The notes: generated from the letters alone by a model not told the origin. A stretch of DNA of 64,000 nt from Rhizobium sp. L51/94 (GCF_019355555.1 NZ_CP072142.1:930001-994000); one strand, 5' to 3'. Numbered from the stretch's first letter, positions 27,501 through 34,753 are shown. Numbers and translations: made by a program.

Positions 27501-30500
27501 GCCTCTGTCTTCGGAAAGAATTCGTCATCGTCGATCACGAACAATGGCTCCACCATCACCGCCGGTGGTGATCTCGTCGCAAAATCCAACAACGACATCA
27601 ACGTCATCGGCTCGACGCTGGCAGCCGACGGCATGCTCGGCCTGCAGGCGAAAAACAACGTCACCATCGCCGAAGCCACCGATGGCTATACGCTCGACAC
27701 CAAGAGCTCCAGCAAGAAGAGCGGCTTCTTCGGATCGACCAAGAAGGACGCTGGCGGCCATCTTGAGACGACCACGGCGGCAGGCTCAACCCTCTCCGGC
27801 AAGGATGGTGTGACGATCCTCTCCGGCGGCGATACCACCGTGTCGGCATCCAAGGTCACCGCCGGTGATGCCACCCATGCCTCGGATCTTAATATCCAGA
27901 CCGGTGGCAACCTGATCGTCACCTCGGCCAAGGATACCGAGACCGAGCATGATAGTTCGAAGAGCAAGGGTTTCTTGCGCAAGGGCAGCTCCAGCTATGA
28001 CGCCTATAACGAGACGACGGTCGGCTCTGAGCTTTCCGCCTCCGGCGATGTCAATCTCGACGCCGGCAAGGCGGCCGTCATCGTCGGCTCGAAGGTCAAT
28101 GCCAATGGGTCGCTCAATGTTTCCGGCGAAAGCGTCAGCATCATCGGGGCTCAGGAGAACCATCAGTCCGACAGCCAGCGCAAGGACTCCGGCCTCTTCG
28201 TCGGTTCAGGTGGCGGCTTCATCTCGCTTTACGGCAAGAACGAAAAGCAGGGCGCACAATCCTCGACCGACAATGTCGGCTCCAAGCTATCGGCCGGGCA
28301 AGACGTCAACCTGACGGCGCGCGCCACCGATCTCAACATCATGGGTTCGCAGGTCACCGCCGACCGTGACATCAACCTGTCGGCGGCCCGTGACGTCAAT
28401 GTCACGCCAGGGGCAGAAAGTGCGGCGCAATCCGAACAGCAGAAGAAATCCGGCTTTGGTCTCGCCTTCTCGTCCGGCAATGGCGGCTTCTCGCTCGGCA
28501 TCGGCGCCCAGTCGACCAAGGACAGTTCGGCCCAGCAATCCGACACAAATGCCATGTCGGCGCTGTCAGCAGGTCGCGACCTCAACATCTCGGCCGGCAA
28601 CAATGTCAACCTGCAGGCGACCAGCGCGTCTGCCGAGCGTGACGTCAATCTTTTTGCCGGCAACGACATCAACCTGCTCTCGGCCAACGATGTCACCAAT
28701 TATGAGGAGATGCATGAGAAGACCTTTGCCGGTGTGACGCTCACGGTGTCGAGCCAGGTTGGCCAGGCAGCTCAGAGCATTATGAACTCGGCCGAACGTT
28801 TGTCGGACAGCGGCGGCGTCAATGCGGTGACGAACACGGCCATCGCCAGCCTTGGCTTTTACCAAGCCTACAAGGATCTGACGGGTGTCTACAGCCAATA
28901 TCAAAAGTCCGGCGACATCGGTGTTAACGTCACTCTGACGGTCGGGGCCAACCATCAGGAAAGCCAGTCCTCATCGTCCACCTCGACACCCGTCATCACC
29001 GACATTCGTGCTGGTCGGTCGATCTCGATGGAGGCAGAGAACGGCTCGATCACAAGCGATGGTGCGCAGATCCTGGCCGGCTACGACAAGAACGGCATCC
29101 CGACGATATCCGGAGACCCTCTCACTGGCGATATCTTTCTGTCGGCGACCAACGGCGACATCAATCTCAACGCCGCGACAGGCACGACGGACAGCGCGAG
29201 CAGCAACTCCTCCTGGAGTGCTGCGGTCGGTGTCGGTGCGACTTTTGGCGGCGGAGGCAAAGGCACCAAAGATCTGGGTCTGGTTGCCAATGCGGGCTAC
29301 GGTAAGGGCAGCGCCGATACCAGCGGCCTCAGCCACACGAACACTCACGTCAATGGCACTGGCGACATCACAATCGTCACCAATGACCTGACGCTGCGCG
29401 GCGCCACGATCACCGGTAATTCGGTCACCGCCGACGTCAAGAACCTCACGATCGAAAGCCAGGTAGACACCGCCAAGGCCAAGGCCGACCAACTCAGTCT
29501 ATCGGCCCAGACCGGCTTCGGCTCGACTAGTGTCTCCGGCGTTACCCAGAAGGCCAGCGGTGACGCGGTTGTGGTCACCGAGCAGTCCGGCATTCACGCC
29601 GGGGCAGGTGGCCTCGATATTGATGTCAGCGGTCATACGTCGCTCATTGGCGGTTTGATCACCAGTGAGGCCGGGGAAGGACGCAACAGCTTCTCGACCG
29701 GGACACTTACGGTCGCCGATATAGATACCCATTCAACCTGGAAAGCCGACACCTACGGCGGCTCGATCGGTACTAGCGGCATAGTGCCAGCGCCGCCGGT
29801 GAAGGCCAGCGAGAATAAGACTGGTCAGGCACTCTCGGCCATCGGTGGCAATATCCCGATCACCATCACCGATCCGGCGCGCCAGACACAGGATATCGGC
29901 ACGATCCGTCGCGATACCGACAACACCAATACCTCTCTGCCCGGCCTGCCGGACCTCGAGCATATCCTGCGCGACCAGTACAAGACCCAGGCTGACCTGC
30001 AGGCTGCTCAAGCCACAATGGCTGGGCTAGTCGGGGATATTTCCAGCGAGCTGTACAAGCAGGCTCTCCAACGTGGAGACGACGCCGCAGCTGATCTTTG
30101 GAAGGAAGGTGGCGAAGGCCGCGCGCTGCTACATGCGATCGGCGGCGGTATCCTCGGCGGAGTGAATGGTTGGGAGGGGGCAATCAAGGGTGCCCTCGGT
30201 GCAGGAACTTCGTCAATGCTTACACCGGCGATCGCCGCCCTCGTCGAGGGTATGCTGAAGGACAGCACCCTGTCGGATCAAGACAAGCAGACGCTTGCCA
30301 ATCTGATCGGAACAAGCCTCAGTTCAGCGGTTGCTGGCGCCGTCGGCGGCGGAGAAGGAGCATCATACGGCAGCGCGCAGTATCAATTTAATTATCTCAC
30401 GCACAAGGAACTTGATGAGGCCAACAAAGAGCGTGCTGACCTTCAAAAGAAGATTGCCGATTGCCAAGCATCCTTGGGCAACGGCTGCTCGGCTCAAACG

Positions 30501-31595
30501 CTTTCTGGTCTCGAAGACAACCTGCAATTCAGCATAGCCTACTACCGGCAGCTCTCTGACGCCAATAACGCGTCCTTAGTAAAGGCCTGCGCGGCATCCT
30601 TTTCCAGTGCAGCCTGCGTAGCTGGCAGAGCCGATCTTGCAAACGCTGTCGACGAGGAATCAGGGCTCCAGCAACACGTTCTTGGCACAAGCTCTGTCAA
30701 TACGCCGGATGCTTTGCTGCTCGGCGTGCTCAGCGATGTGGCCGCAGGCCATATTGCATCCGATCAAATTGCCGCTCAATACCAACAGGCGCTGACTACG
30801 CACCAGCAGATAACAACTGGAGTGGCTGCTCTGGCCGTGCTCGTTGCTGTGGGCGTTACGGTTGGTCCGGAGGTGTATGCCTACTGCGCAGCGAATAGCG
30901 CCGCATGCGCGAACACGGTCACGGAGCTTCTGGATTGTACGGCAACCATCGCCTGCACGAGCACCGCCGGGGGTGTTTTATCGGCTACAGCGGCGACAAA
31001 AGTCGCCGGCGAGCTTGAGCAGTCTGCTGCCGCTGCAGCAAAAGCGGCTGGCACCCGTACGATTGTCGCATCTGATGGCACAACTGTTATCGTTCCTGCT
31101 GGATATAGGCCGCTGACCTCTGCTGGAGCCGCCAATGATGTGGGGGGTCTTCCGGAAGGTTTTGTCAGGGTCGTTGATGATGCAGGCAATATCGCCATCG
31201 CGGGACCGAACGGGGCGATTTATACTGATGTTGCTACTGCTCAGAGGGCGGCGGTTGCATCCAATAACGGTGGGAAGCTCCTCTGGGCAAGCTGGAAAGA
31301 TTACCCTAAAGTGACAGTAGAGGGGAGAGAATATGCGCAGATTGGTGACCGCCTTTATACGCGTCATGCTGTTGATCGAATGCAACCAAGTGGGCTTGGT
31401 ACACCTGTAGGCTCCGACGGTCCGGGCCGAAACGTTACCCCTAACATGGTTGAGGAGGTTATCGCCGGCGGCTCCAGATTGAGCACTACTGTAAATGGCG
31501 TTCTCCGCACAACATACACATCTGGAAATGTTACGGTCGTGACTGAAGATAATTCTAGAACAATAGTTACTATTTTGAGGAATAGCTCGCGATGA
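21537..31595 (+). CDS. Giant two-partner-secretion exoprotein, CdiA/filamentous-haemagglutinin type
   Basis: 3352 residues from the ATG at 21537 (GAGGTGG just upstream). An extended signal peptide ends near MLANAQS. The TPS domain (about 45-330) has the diagnostic NPNGI motif at about residue 158 (IIANPNGITCSGCGFINTPR). A long beta-helical shaft follows, with a block of repeated SGVDFAAT units (22975-24760) and haemagglutinin-type repeats to about residue 2700. The segment NYLTHKEL near 2952 resembles pretoxin junction motifs. The last 80 residues (YTRHAVDRM ... TVVTEDNSRTIVTIL) resemble small DUF4258-like nuclease-fold toxins with an early His and Arg. It is probably a contact-dependent inhibition or adhesion effector; toxin activity is inferred. 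Confidence 0.88.
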   Translation: MTDRIKILGSAGFSKRTRQGFRVIAGRSLAMLLSGLLVFQPMLANAQSVSAAGSAPAANQPGVGTAPNGVPLVDIVTPNGTGLSHNKYDNYNVGTPGLILNNFNGEVGTSNLGGVTPGNPNLKTSGPASVILNEVTSGNRSALNGPTEIFGGRADVIIANPNGITCSGCGFINTPRATLTTGVPDIGADGRLTGFTVNGGDVTFEGAGANLAAAPGAVDLFDVVSRQIHVNAPLYGKTIRLTGGASKYDYATGEATALTATSGTPEYAIDGSALGAMQADRIKIVVTEKGAGVKMSGDMAANAGELSLSADGKISIGNASARDGVTITSKHRVTAAKVASKQKVNVQADEGITLQSVAADSDIALVSGAGLISVVEDVTSGTAVQMSSGGGIAAGSVTAGNGAATLVATSGDIVIAGAANSVGDLTLTATAGSLSAASLLSNGNIALNAGLDIAVAGNVLAERNLTAAGRSVSTGMVVSGIDIDATSADSNGNVVLGSAGNLSLTATGGNIATGNLLSAGALTSTAAGTMTAGSLQSTTDLTVAATSLTSSTVISHGTLTVDASTNVSGQIFGSSNVLISGATIQAGAIVSGVDFAATAAANGNLVVGNAGDMTLQASGSLSADTLLAAGTMFATAADLNVGNVTGHQVVTLSGSSSLTATGQLLGAKEVSISGGSVSLNQVISGLDFAATQANGGNVTLGTTGNLSLQAAGQLSANALLAAGTITATAADLSLGTVTGHNDVSLSGGNNLTVTGQTLGANDVSLSGGTISTGQVVTGVDFAAMAQSSTGAIVIGSDGDLTINAVSATNGSLGSATTGALLVAGDLNITAGSFAASNVTGHGAVTVDAAANVSGTLLAAGNVAITGSSITAGSLVSGVDFVATNQSTDGSVVLGSTGTLTLEATAGNINASNLLAAGGIGATASGDIGNITPVNVIAHQNLTMTAGGTIALAGQSMAADSVNLQGQSISVASLVSGVDFAATRASSTGALMLKQGNAQSGTMTLTATNGDITASNALLSGGNLSATTSGGISYALLQSLANASLSAPGTITYTNNSNVTGNLTINTGTIDLSGTRGAKLAVGGTLSITATSANLTGSSLVLGGLALDLSGQADLTGAAVKTAMNAGGSGDIAITAGSLAISDTTTLLAAHDLTLTLPTLSNSGQIAAANNLTINTSGDLTNTSTGLLYAGRDASLLVAGALTNDQGAILAGNDLTIAGSNLSQRNAATTNISGLIQAGGDMSILTSNLVNKRSTTPTWVTGQLVSSGNVVGTFVLNPDVAGKPFAYLETSDQNIHQLYPGVDPPAWQDYEPLLWSQATLADGTSYHAWTWTSANGPTAVGPIYDWIKARVPVDANGTPVLDPTNPSKYFIVDQVIRGGVADTSTTYTWDPTSNLSQSVYEDRFTSTLTPEAVIRSGGNLTIDATNLTNSYSRIEAGGNATLSGSTLTNEGVVLNRTTMTTCNAQSACTAYNADGTADPSRDIANGSSVVSGSQVIGGAAGTLKAAGALTLNFGTVNNTSLGSTSGSAAVSTPSTSSDPLSALSGLTAGGALFTVNSALSNVAGNSVPTAGGGLTAALGNLTQISPANVAQLAALAKPQSGGVGGTIPGQAFIFETRAAFLDVSKFYGSSYFISRAGYDPETSIPFLGDAYFDNQLIDTQLRQLVGDGLGNGSFIPGNSAIEQMKTLLDNGAAYAEAHGLAFGQGLTTEQAANLQQSIVLYQTQTVNGAQVLAPVVYLSAADRAKAGSGAGAMIAGNSVNLNVGDLNNSGAVAAAGGLSIAASSIKSTGTFYAGGNANLTASNGITLAAQTMTIGGQNVVNTNAGVSAGGNLLLAANNSDLNVNGASVKAGGSAQLSGNNVNLAAVKVDNGGQQNATGARVTAGSNLAIAANNDVNVIGSSAKAGGDLNIKAASGAVNVVSTDVARKTNDGYTKASGTDQQASQLTAGGNLGISGNTGVLISGSDLSAKGDVGLSSNGDINVTTAQSQSASVFGKNSSSSITNNGSTITAGGDLVAKSNNDINVIGSTLAADGMLGLQAKNNVTIAEATDGYTLDTKSSSKKSGFFGSTKKDAGGHLETTTAAGSTLSGKDGVTILSGGDTTVSASKVTAGDATHASDLNIQTGGNLIVTSAKDTETEHDSSKSKGFLRKGSSSYDAYNETTVGSELSASGDVNLDAGKAAVIVGSKVNANGSLNVSGESVSIIGAQENHQSDSQRKDSGLFVGSGGGFISLYGKNEKQGAQSSTDNVGSKLSAGQDVNLTARATDLNIMGSQVTADRDINLSAARDVNVTPGAESAAQSEQQKKSGFGLAFSSGNGGFSLGIGAQSTKDSSAQQSDTNAMSALSAGRDLNISAGNNVNLQATSASAERDVNLFAGNDINLLSANDVTNYEEMHEKTFAGVTLTVSSQVGQAAQSIMNSAERLSDSGGVNAVTNTAIASLGFYQAYKDLTGVYSQYQKSGDIGVNVTLTVGANHQESQSSSSTSTPVITDIRAGRSISMEAENGSITSDGAQILAGYDKNGIPTISGDPLTGDIFLSATNGDINLNAATGTTDSASSNSSWSAAVGVGATFGGGGKGTKDLGLVANAGYGKGSADTSGLSHTNTHVNGTGDITIVTNDLTLRGATITGNSVTADVKNLTIESQVDTAKAKADQLSLSAQTGFGSTSVSGVTQKASGDAVVVTEQSGIHAGAGGLDIDVSGHTSLIGGLITSEAGEGRNSFSTGTLTVADIDTHSTWKADTYGGSIGTSGIVPAPPVKASENKTGQALSAIGGNIPITITDPARQTQDIGTIRRDTDNTNTSLPGLPDLEHILRDQYKTQADLQAAQATMAGLVGDISSELYKQALQRGDDAAADLWKEGGEGRALLHAIGGGILGGVNGWEGAIKGALGAGTSSMLTPAIAALVEGMLKDSTLSDQDKQTLANLIGTSLSSAVAGAVGGGEGASYGSAQYQFNYLTHKELDEANKERADLQKKIADCQASLGNGCSAQTLSGLEDNLQFSIAYYRQLSDANNASLVKACAASFSSAACVAGRADLANAVDEESGLQQHVLGTSSVNTPDALLLGVLSDVAAGHIASDQIAAQYQQALTTHQQITTGVAALAVLVAVGVTVGPEVYAYCAANSAACANTVTELLDCTATIACTSTAGGVLSATAATKVAGELEQSAAAAAKAAGTRTIVASDGTTVIVPAGYRPLTSAGAANDVGGLPEGFVRVVDDAGNIAIAGPNGAIYTDVATAQRAAVASNNGGKLLWASWKDYPKVTVEGREYAQIGDRLYTRHAVDRMQPSGLGTPVGSDGPGRNVTPNMVEEVIAGGSRLSTTVNGVLRTTYTSGNVTVVTEDNSRTIVTILRNSSR
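22975..24760 (+). repeat. Six approximately 93-112-residue repeats within the exoprotein gene
   Basis: The marker SG(V/I/L)D(F/I)AAT recurs at about 22975, 23311, 23590, 23869, 24166 and 24463, i.e. every 280-336 bp. Each unit continues with a glycine-rich GNLSLQA segment, an LLAAGT segment and a VTGH segment. The spacing is that of beta-helix coils. The units are diverged at DNA level, so they are old duplications rather than recent slippage. Confidence 0.7.
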
Positions 31596-31933
31596 GCTCC
31601 AATTTAATTTATCCAGCCACAATAAGTGAGTTGAAGACCGCATGCTCCAAGCACCTAGAGGGGCAGGTCTCCGCTGATGAACTGCAACGGGCGATCCAAA
31701 AGGGAGAAATGGTAGTTGTTGCCATTGAAGAAAGCGATATCCGTGAATTTCTCACTGACCTCGAAGGGCGATTAGAACTAATTAAATTCACCGTAAATGA
31801 CGATGAACAGCTTGCGGAAACCCAGAAAATTGCAAAACAAGCTCTCAGTTGGCTTGTGAAACGGGAACATGAAGCCCTGGATGAGGTCTATCCTGGCAAG
31901 CGCACACCTTTGATAAAGGCGCCAAAGCCATGA
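31592..31933 (+). CDS. Probable immunity protein of the exoprotein toxin
   Basis: 113 residues. Its ATG overlaps the exoprotein stop codon by four bases (ATGA), which couples translation. It is small, acidic and soluble, with no signal peptide: a helical N-terminus (TISELKTACSKHLEGQVSAD), then VVVAIEESDIREFLTDLEGR and a C-terminal helix rich in Gln/Lys/Glu. Cognate immunity genes of CdiA-type toxins always occupy this position and bind the toxin domain in the cytoplasm. No family was recognised, as expected for fast-evolving immunity proteins, so the assignment rests mainly on context. Confidence 0.7.
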   Translation: MSSNLIYPATISELKTACSKHLEGQVSADELQRAIQKGEMVVVAIEESDIREFLTDLEGRLELIKFTVNDDEQLAETQKIAKQALSWLVKREHEALDEVYPGKRTPLIKAPKP

Positions 31934-31989
31934 AATACATTCACTATGCCAAGAGCGGCCCAGTCACCCGCAAAAACCCCTGGTCCTAA
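31930..31989 (+). CDS. 19-codon coupled mini-ORF after the immunity gene
   Basis: An ATG at 31930 overlaps the immunity stop by four bases and encodes MKYIHYAKSGPVTRKNPWS before a TAA. The overlap resembles the coupling just upstream. It may be the stub of a further gene cut off at the junction with the integrase relic, or it may be a chance frame. Confidence 0.25.
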   Translation: MKYIHYAKSGPVTRKNPWS

Positions 31990-32073
31990 GGCTCCGCTCA
32001 ACCGCACCCGGCATGCCATGCTGTGGATCGCTCAGTATAATTTCCGGATCCCAAAGAGGATGGGCGACGAATT

Positions 32074-32445
32074 TTAGTAGCAATGCCTCTGGGGCTGGCC
32101 AAGGGCGGGATTTGTCGGCGCAGCAAGGGACCAAGCCTGCAGATAGTCGAGATCCGAGGTGAGGGCGCGCAAGGAGTTGGCACCCATCCCTTCATTGACC
32201 AGATGGCGAAGAGTATTGAAGTCCTCATCCGAGAGGATTTCAGCGAGCTCGTCCCGTCGCCCCATCGGCAGGACGGGGGTCGGTTCCGGTACGGGGCGAG
32301 ATGACCCCGTAAGGCCAACTGCGATGTCCCAATTGAACCCTCGTGTATTTTGGTGCCGGAAGCCCTTGATTTGCAGGGGTCGATTTTTGTCCAGAACAGA
32401 CTTTAGTTTATCTGGGACAGCTCGCATTTGGCCGCTTCGCGCCAC
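32074..32445 (-). pseudogene. Tyrosine integrase N-terminal remnant
   Basis: The minus strand encodes MGRRDELAEILSDEDFNTLR, then HLVNEGMGANSLRALTSDLD and YLQAWSLAA, which is the SAM-like core-binding domain at the start of a site-specific tyrosine recombinase. After AAPTNP the frame diverges and stops at 32074; the catalytic domain with Arg-His-Arg-Tyr is absent. The preceding 60 residues are not obviously part of the family. It marks former integration of mobile DNA at the left edge of the defence genes. Confidence 0.6.
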
Positions 32446-32451
32446 AAGCGG

Positions 32452-32844
32452 TCATTCTTTAGGCGGTAGTTCAAGGCCGTTCGGCAGTGAAATCCAAATA
32501 ACGGTCTGCGCCTCTGGCGAGTGACGCGAGAGGTGTCCCTTGCCGTGGGTGTCCGCGACAAGCACGAAGCTGCCCGCCGAAACTTGGCGCACCTCGCCAT
32601 CGCTGGTCTCGTACTCCACAGAACCATCAAGCCGTACTGTCAACACAGGCTCCGGTACTCCATGCCACGCGACTTCTCGCATCCCTGCGGGAATATGGGC
32701 AATGCGCACCCGAGAGGCCGGGTAACTGGCTGTGACATCGAAGGGTACAGCGTCGGGGTGAACAGGCCGTGCGGTCGTTGGCAAATCGATCTCATCGAAA
32801 TGAGACTCACCATCCGTTGAGGCGTAGATGCGCAGGCACTTCAT
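32452..32844 (-). CDS. Cupin-domain protein
   Basis: 130 residues. The central part has the double-stranded beta-helix pattern of small cupins: VRIAHIPAGMREVAWHGVP, PEPVLTVRLDGSVEYETSDG and SAGSFVLVADTHGKGHLSR. Only some of the usual metal-binding histidines (HGVP, THGKGH) are apparent, so metal binding is uncertain. The family includes isomerases, dioxygenases and sensory domains; no reaction can be assigned. It stands alone, next to the integrase relic on the same strand, and may be cargo of the former element. Confidence 0.75.
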   Translation of the reverse strand: MKCLRIYASTDGESHFDEIDLPTTARPVHPDAVPFDVTASYPASRVRIAHIPAGMREVAWHGVPEPVLTVRLDGSVEYETSDGEVRQVSAGSFVLVADTHGKGHLSRHSPEAQTVIWISLPNGLELPPKE

Positions 32845-33171
32845 TGATGGTTCCCTTATGAGAGAAGTAATGGGCGTGGCAACGGATGCGGAATACGACG
32901 CACACCATGAAAGTTCTATGACAGCGAACGACCGCTTCGGGCCAAAGGCTGACTTCGCTCGTTAGAGTGTCATTTCGCCCTCAGCCTGAACCGACCCCAA
33001 CCAGGCGATTCCGGTCATCCAAGGCGACCGACATGCGCGTACAAGCAACCTGTACGCGTCACCTCCGATAAGGGATACTTATCGAAGGTGACTAGAGTAG
33101 TTATGATTAATAATTGATTACAGAAGTGAATGCCGGGTTCGGTGCCGCCAAATGACATGTGTCTTGTAAAA
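32845..33171. other. Intergenic region with two strong inverted repeats
   Basis: There is no gene in about 325 bp. Two adjacent inverted repeats at 33036-33058 and 33059-33091 are the only structure noticed; they have their own entry. Confidence 0.5.
33036..33091. repeat. Two abutting inverted repeats at the island edge
   Basis: CGCGTACA (33036-33043) is inverted at 33051-33058 as TGTACGCG. Directly adjoining it, TCACCTCCGATAAG (33059-33072) is inverted at 33078-33091 as CTTATCGAAGGTGA, one mismatch in 14. No T-run follows either stem, so ordinary termination is unlikely. An attachment site, an operator or a structured RNA is possible. Confidence 0.5.
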
Positions 33172-33462
33172 TCAAATCACTAGGCGCCGGGAATTCGCGT
33201 AAATGACGTTTGAATTCGGGTGACGACCCTCGGAAATGTGCGGGGAGGGGACCTTGTGGAAGAATTCGTAGGCCGCGAGATCAAAATGCTCGTCGCTGCC
33301 CACTACCGCGACCGTCCAGAATTCTGACGTCGCACCGAACACTGTCGACACCTGAACGACCTCGGTGTCGCGGGGCTCTGCAACCGACCCACCTTCCACC
33401 GACAGGCGACGCGCCCAATAGAAGCGGTTCGGTTCCAGTTGGTCGGTGCCGATCGTGTTCAT
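33172..33462 (-). CDS. Small hypothetical protein
   Basis: 96 residues, start ATG at 33462, preceded on the minus strand by an AAGGGACAGTCGT leader. The sequence reads like a real soluble protein (FYWARRLSVEGGSVAEPRDT, EFWTVAVVGSDEHFDLAAYE, FFHKVP), resembling small beta-rich proteins encoded next to integrative elements. No family was recognised. It lies downstream of the CBASS genes on the same strand, 187 bp beyond the Cap15 stop, and could be cargo of the defence island. Function unknown. Confidence 0.5.
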   Translation of the reverse strand: MNTIGTDQLEPNRFYWARRLSVEGGSVAEPRDTEVVQVSTVFGATSEFWTVAVVGSDEHFDLAAYEFFHKVPSPHISEGRHPNSNVIYANSRRLVI

Positions 33463-33648
33463 ACGACTGTCCCTTCAGGCGTTGATGAAGGTTAGCTCAG
33501 ACTTGGGGAAGAGTCTCGGAGGGTGGACGGAATTCACAGGATTTGGTAATTTCAAATTGCAGGAGGCGCAGACGACAGCCCTCGTCGACGGCGAATGGCA
33601 GCTAATCTACGACAATTATTGTCGCCGCAAACGGCCGGCGGCCACGCT

Positions 33649-34275
33649 CTATGAGGTCTTTCCGATATCAGCCGCAGCCAATGTGTAGCTATCGAAATAC
33701 GCTCCAACTTTGTTATGAAGAGTTATAGAGCCGTTGGTATTTCTGTCTGTCCAGTAGTATCCCGACATCTGCCTACTATCCTTCAATATTTTATATTGAA
33801 AGCTGCCGTAATGGATTTGGCTGGCCGCGCCTCTTTGCAATATCTCTGGATCGCTCTGATAAACCCCATATAAGCGGAAACAGCCGTCGTTGTGGCGGGT
33901 GAATGAGTATGTCACGAGAAATGACTCAGCTTGCGCAGTCATTAATCTAATAGATAGGGCCGAAAAGTTTTGCCTTATTGCTGCGTATCCGTATGTCACG
34001 CCGGCCGGGGCTCCCGAGATGGGGTCGCGATAAGATGATTGAAGTTCTACCCGCCAGGTTCCATTCAAGTTGGGGACTCCACAAAATATTGAAACGGGCC
34101 ACTGTTTCCAGAGGTATCGATTGAACGCCGCCCAGCCCGTCGTCAGAACAAACAGTGTAAGAGAGTAAGGCTTTACAAGCTGCCACGTAAGTTCGATACC
34201 CATCATCCAAAGAGAGGTGCCCCAAACAAGCACAGCTACGACAAGAAGAACTGAAATTGAAAAGCGAGTAACCAA
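33649..34275 (-). CDS. cap15: Cap15-type CBASS effector: two membrane helices plus beta-barrel sensor
   Basis: About 208 residues from a TTG at 34275 with GAGGG 4 bases upstream; an ATG at 34377 is possible but adds 34 unlike residues that overlap the opposite gene. Two membrane helices (ISVLLVVAVLVWGTSLWMMG and YSLTLFVLTTGWAAFNRYLW) are followed by a beta-rich domain starting PNLNGTWRVELQSSY and continuing YAAIRQNFSALSIRLMT, GCFRLYGVYQS and YYWTDRNTNGSITL. This is the S-2TM-beta architecture of Cap15, which binds a cyclic nucleotide in the barrel and oligomerises to disrupt the inner membrane. It is co-directional with the CBASS operon but separated from it by an antisense gene. Confidence 0.78.
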   Translation of the reverse strand: MVTRFSISVLLVVAVLVWGTSLWMMGIELTWQLVKPYSLTLFVLTTGWAAFNRYLWKQWPVSIFCGVPNLNGTWRVELQSSYRDPISGAPAGVTYGYAAIRQNFSALSIRLMTAQAESFLVTYSFTRHNDGCFRLYGVYQSDPEILQRGAASQIHYGSFQYKILKDSRQMSGYYWTDRNTNGSITLHNKVGAYFDSYTLAAADIGKTS

Positions 34276-34276
34276 A

Positions 34277-34753
34277 ATGCCCTCGTTACAGTTCGATGAG
34301 TTGCGATCGATCCTGCTACAACTAAGGGAAAGGAAGCTACCCTTCCACCCTCTTATCTTAGTATTCTCAACAGGCATCGTTTCTAACAGCGAATGCGTGC
34401 CTATGGCTAGGGATCCAAGACCCGAGACCGGTCAAGAATTTTCGTCTGAAATTATCCAAGTGATTGCAAAAGCAATTTCAACCAATCCGAGTATTCACGA
34501 CGGAGCAATTATTTTTACGCGAGAACAGAAGGCTGCCCGTTACTTTTTAAGTGCCTGGTCAATGAGGATTGTCAGCAATTTTTCACCTCAAGAGACAGAG
34601 CCTAACCGCGGTTCTGCTTTTAATAGCGCAGTGTCGCTGTCTGCTGAGCCCAACATCGACCTATGCTGCATCTTTTCCGAGAAAGACTTGTTCGTGTTTG
34701 CTGGCGGCCAGCGATTGGCGGCGGTCGATTGGGCCATGGACCGGAATTTTTAG
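34277..34753 (+). CDS. Diadenylate-cyclase-fold protein with altered RHR motif, antisense within the CBASS locus
   Basis: 158 residues from the ATG at 34277; the GTG at 34217 lies inside the Cap15 gene. Alignment by eye to DacA/DisA: FSSEIIQVIAKAISTNPSIH then DGAIIF fits the SSELL...NTPLHDGAVI region, so the DGA motif (residues 75-77) is kept. GSAFNSAVSLSAEPNIDLCC and IFSEKDLFVFAGGQ fit the GTRHRAAVGISE...VVSEETG...NGQ region, but RHR is replaced by AFN. DGA and RHR are both needed for c-di-AMP synthesis, so it is probably not a standard cyclase; it could bind a nucleotide or sense. It is head-to-head with Cap15 and tail-overlaps Cap3 by 4 bp. Confidence 0.6.
   Translation: MPSLQFDELRSILLQLRERKLPFHPLILVFSTGIVSNSECVPMARDPRPETGQEFSSEIIQVIAKAISTNPSIHDGAIIFTREQKAARYFLSAWSMRIVSNFSPQETEPNRGSAFNSAVSLSAEPNIDLCCIFSEKDLFVFAGGQRLAAVDWAMDRNF

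Noticed and set aside
21800..31500. Many long minus-strand and alternative-frame ORFs opposite the exoprotein gene
   Set aside because: They are shadows of a GC-rich, glycine/alanine/threonine-rich gene, lack ribosome binding sites, and have biased low-complexity products.
33446..33688. Plus-strand 80-residue frame overlapping the Cap15 3' end
   Set aside because: It overlaps the start of the small minus-strand gene and the end of Cap15, and no family or ribosome binding site supports it.
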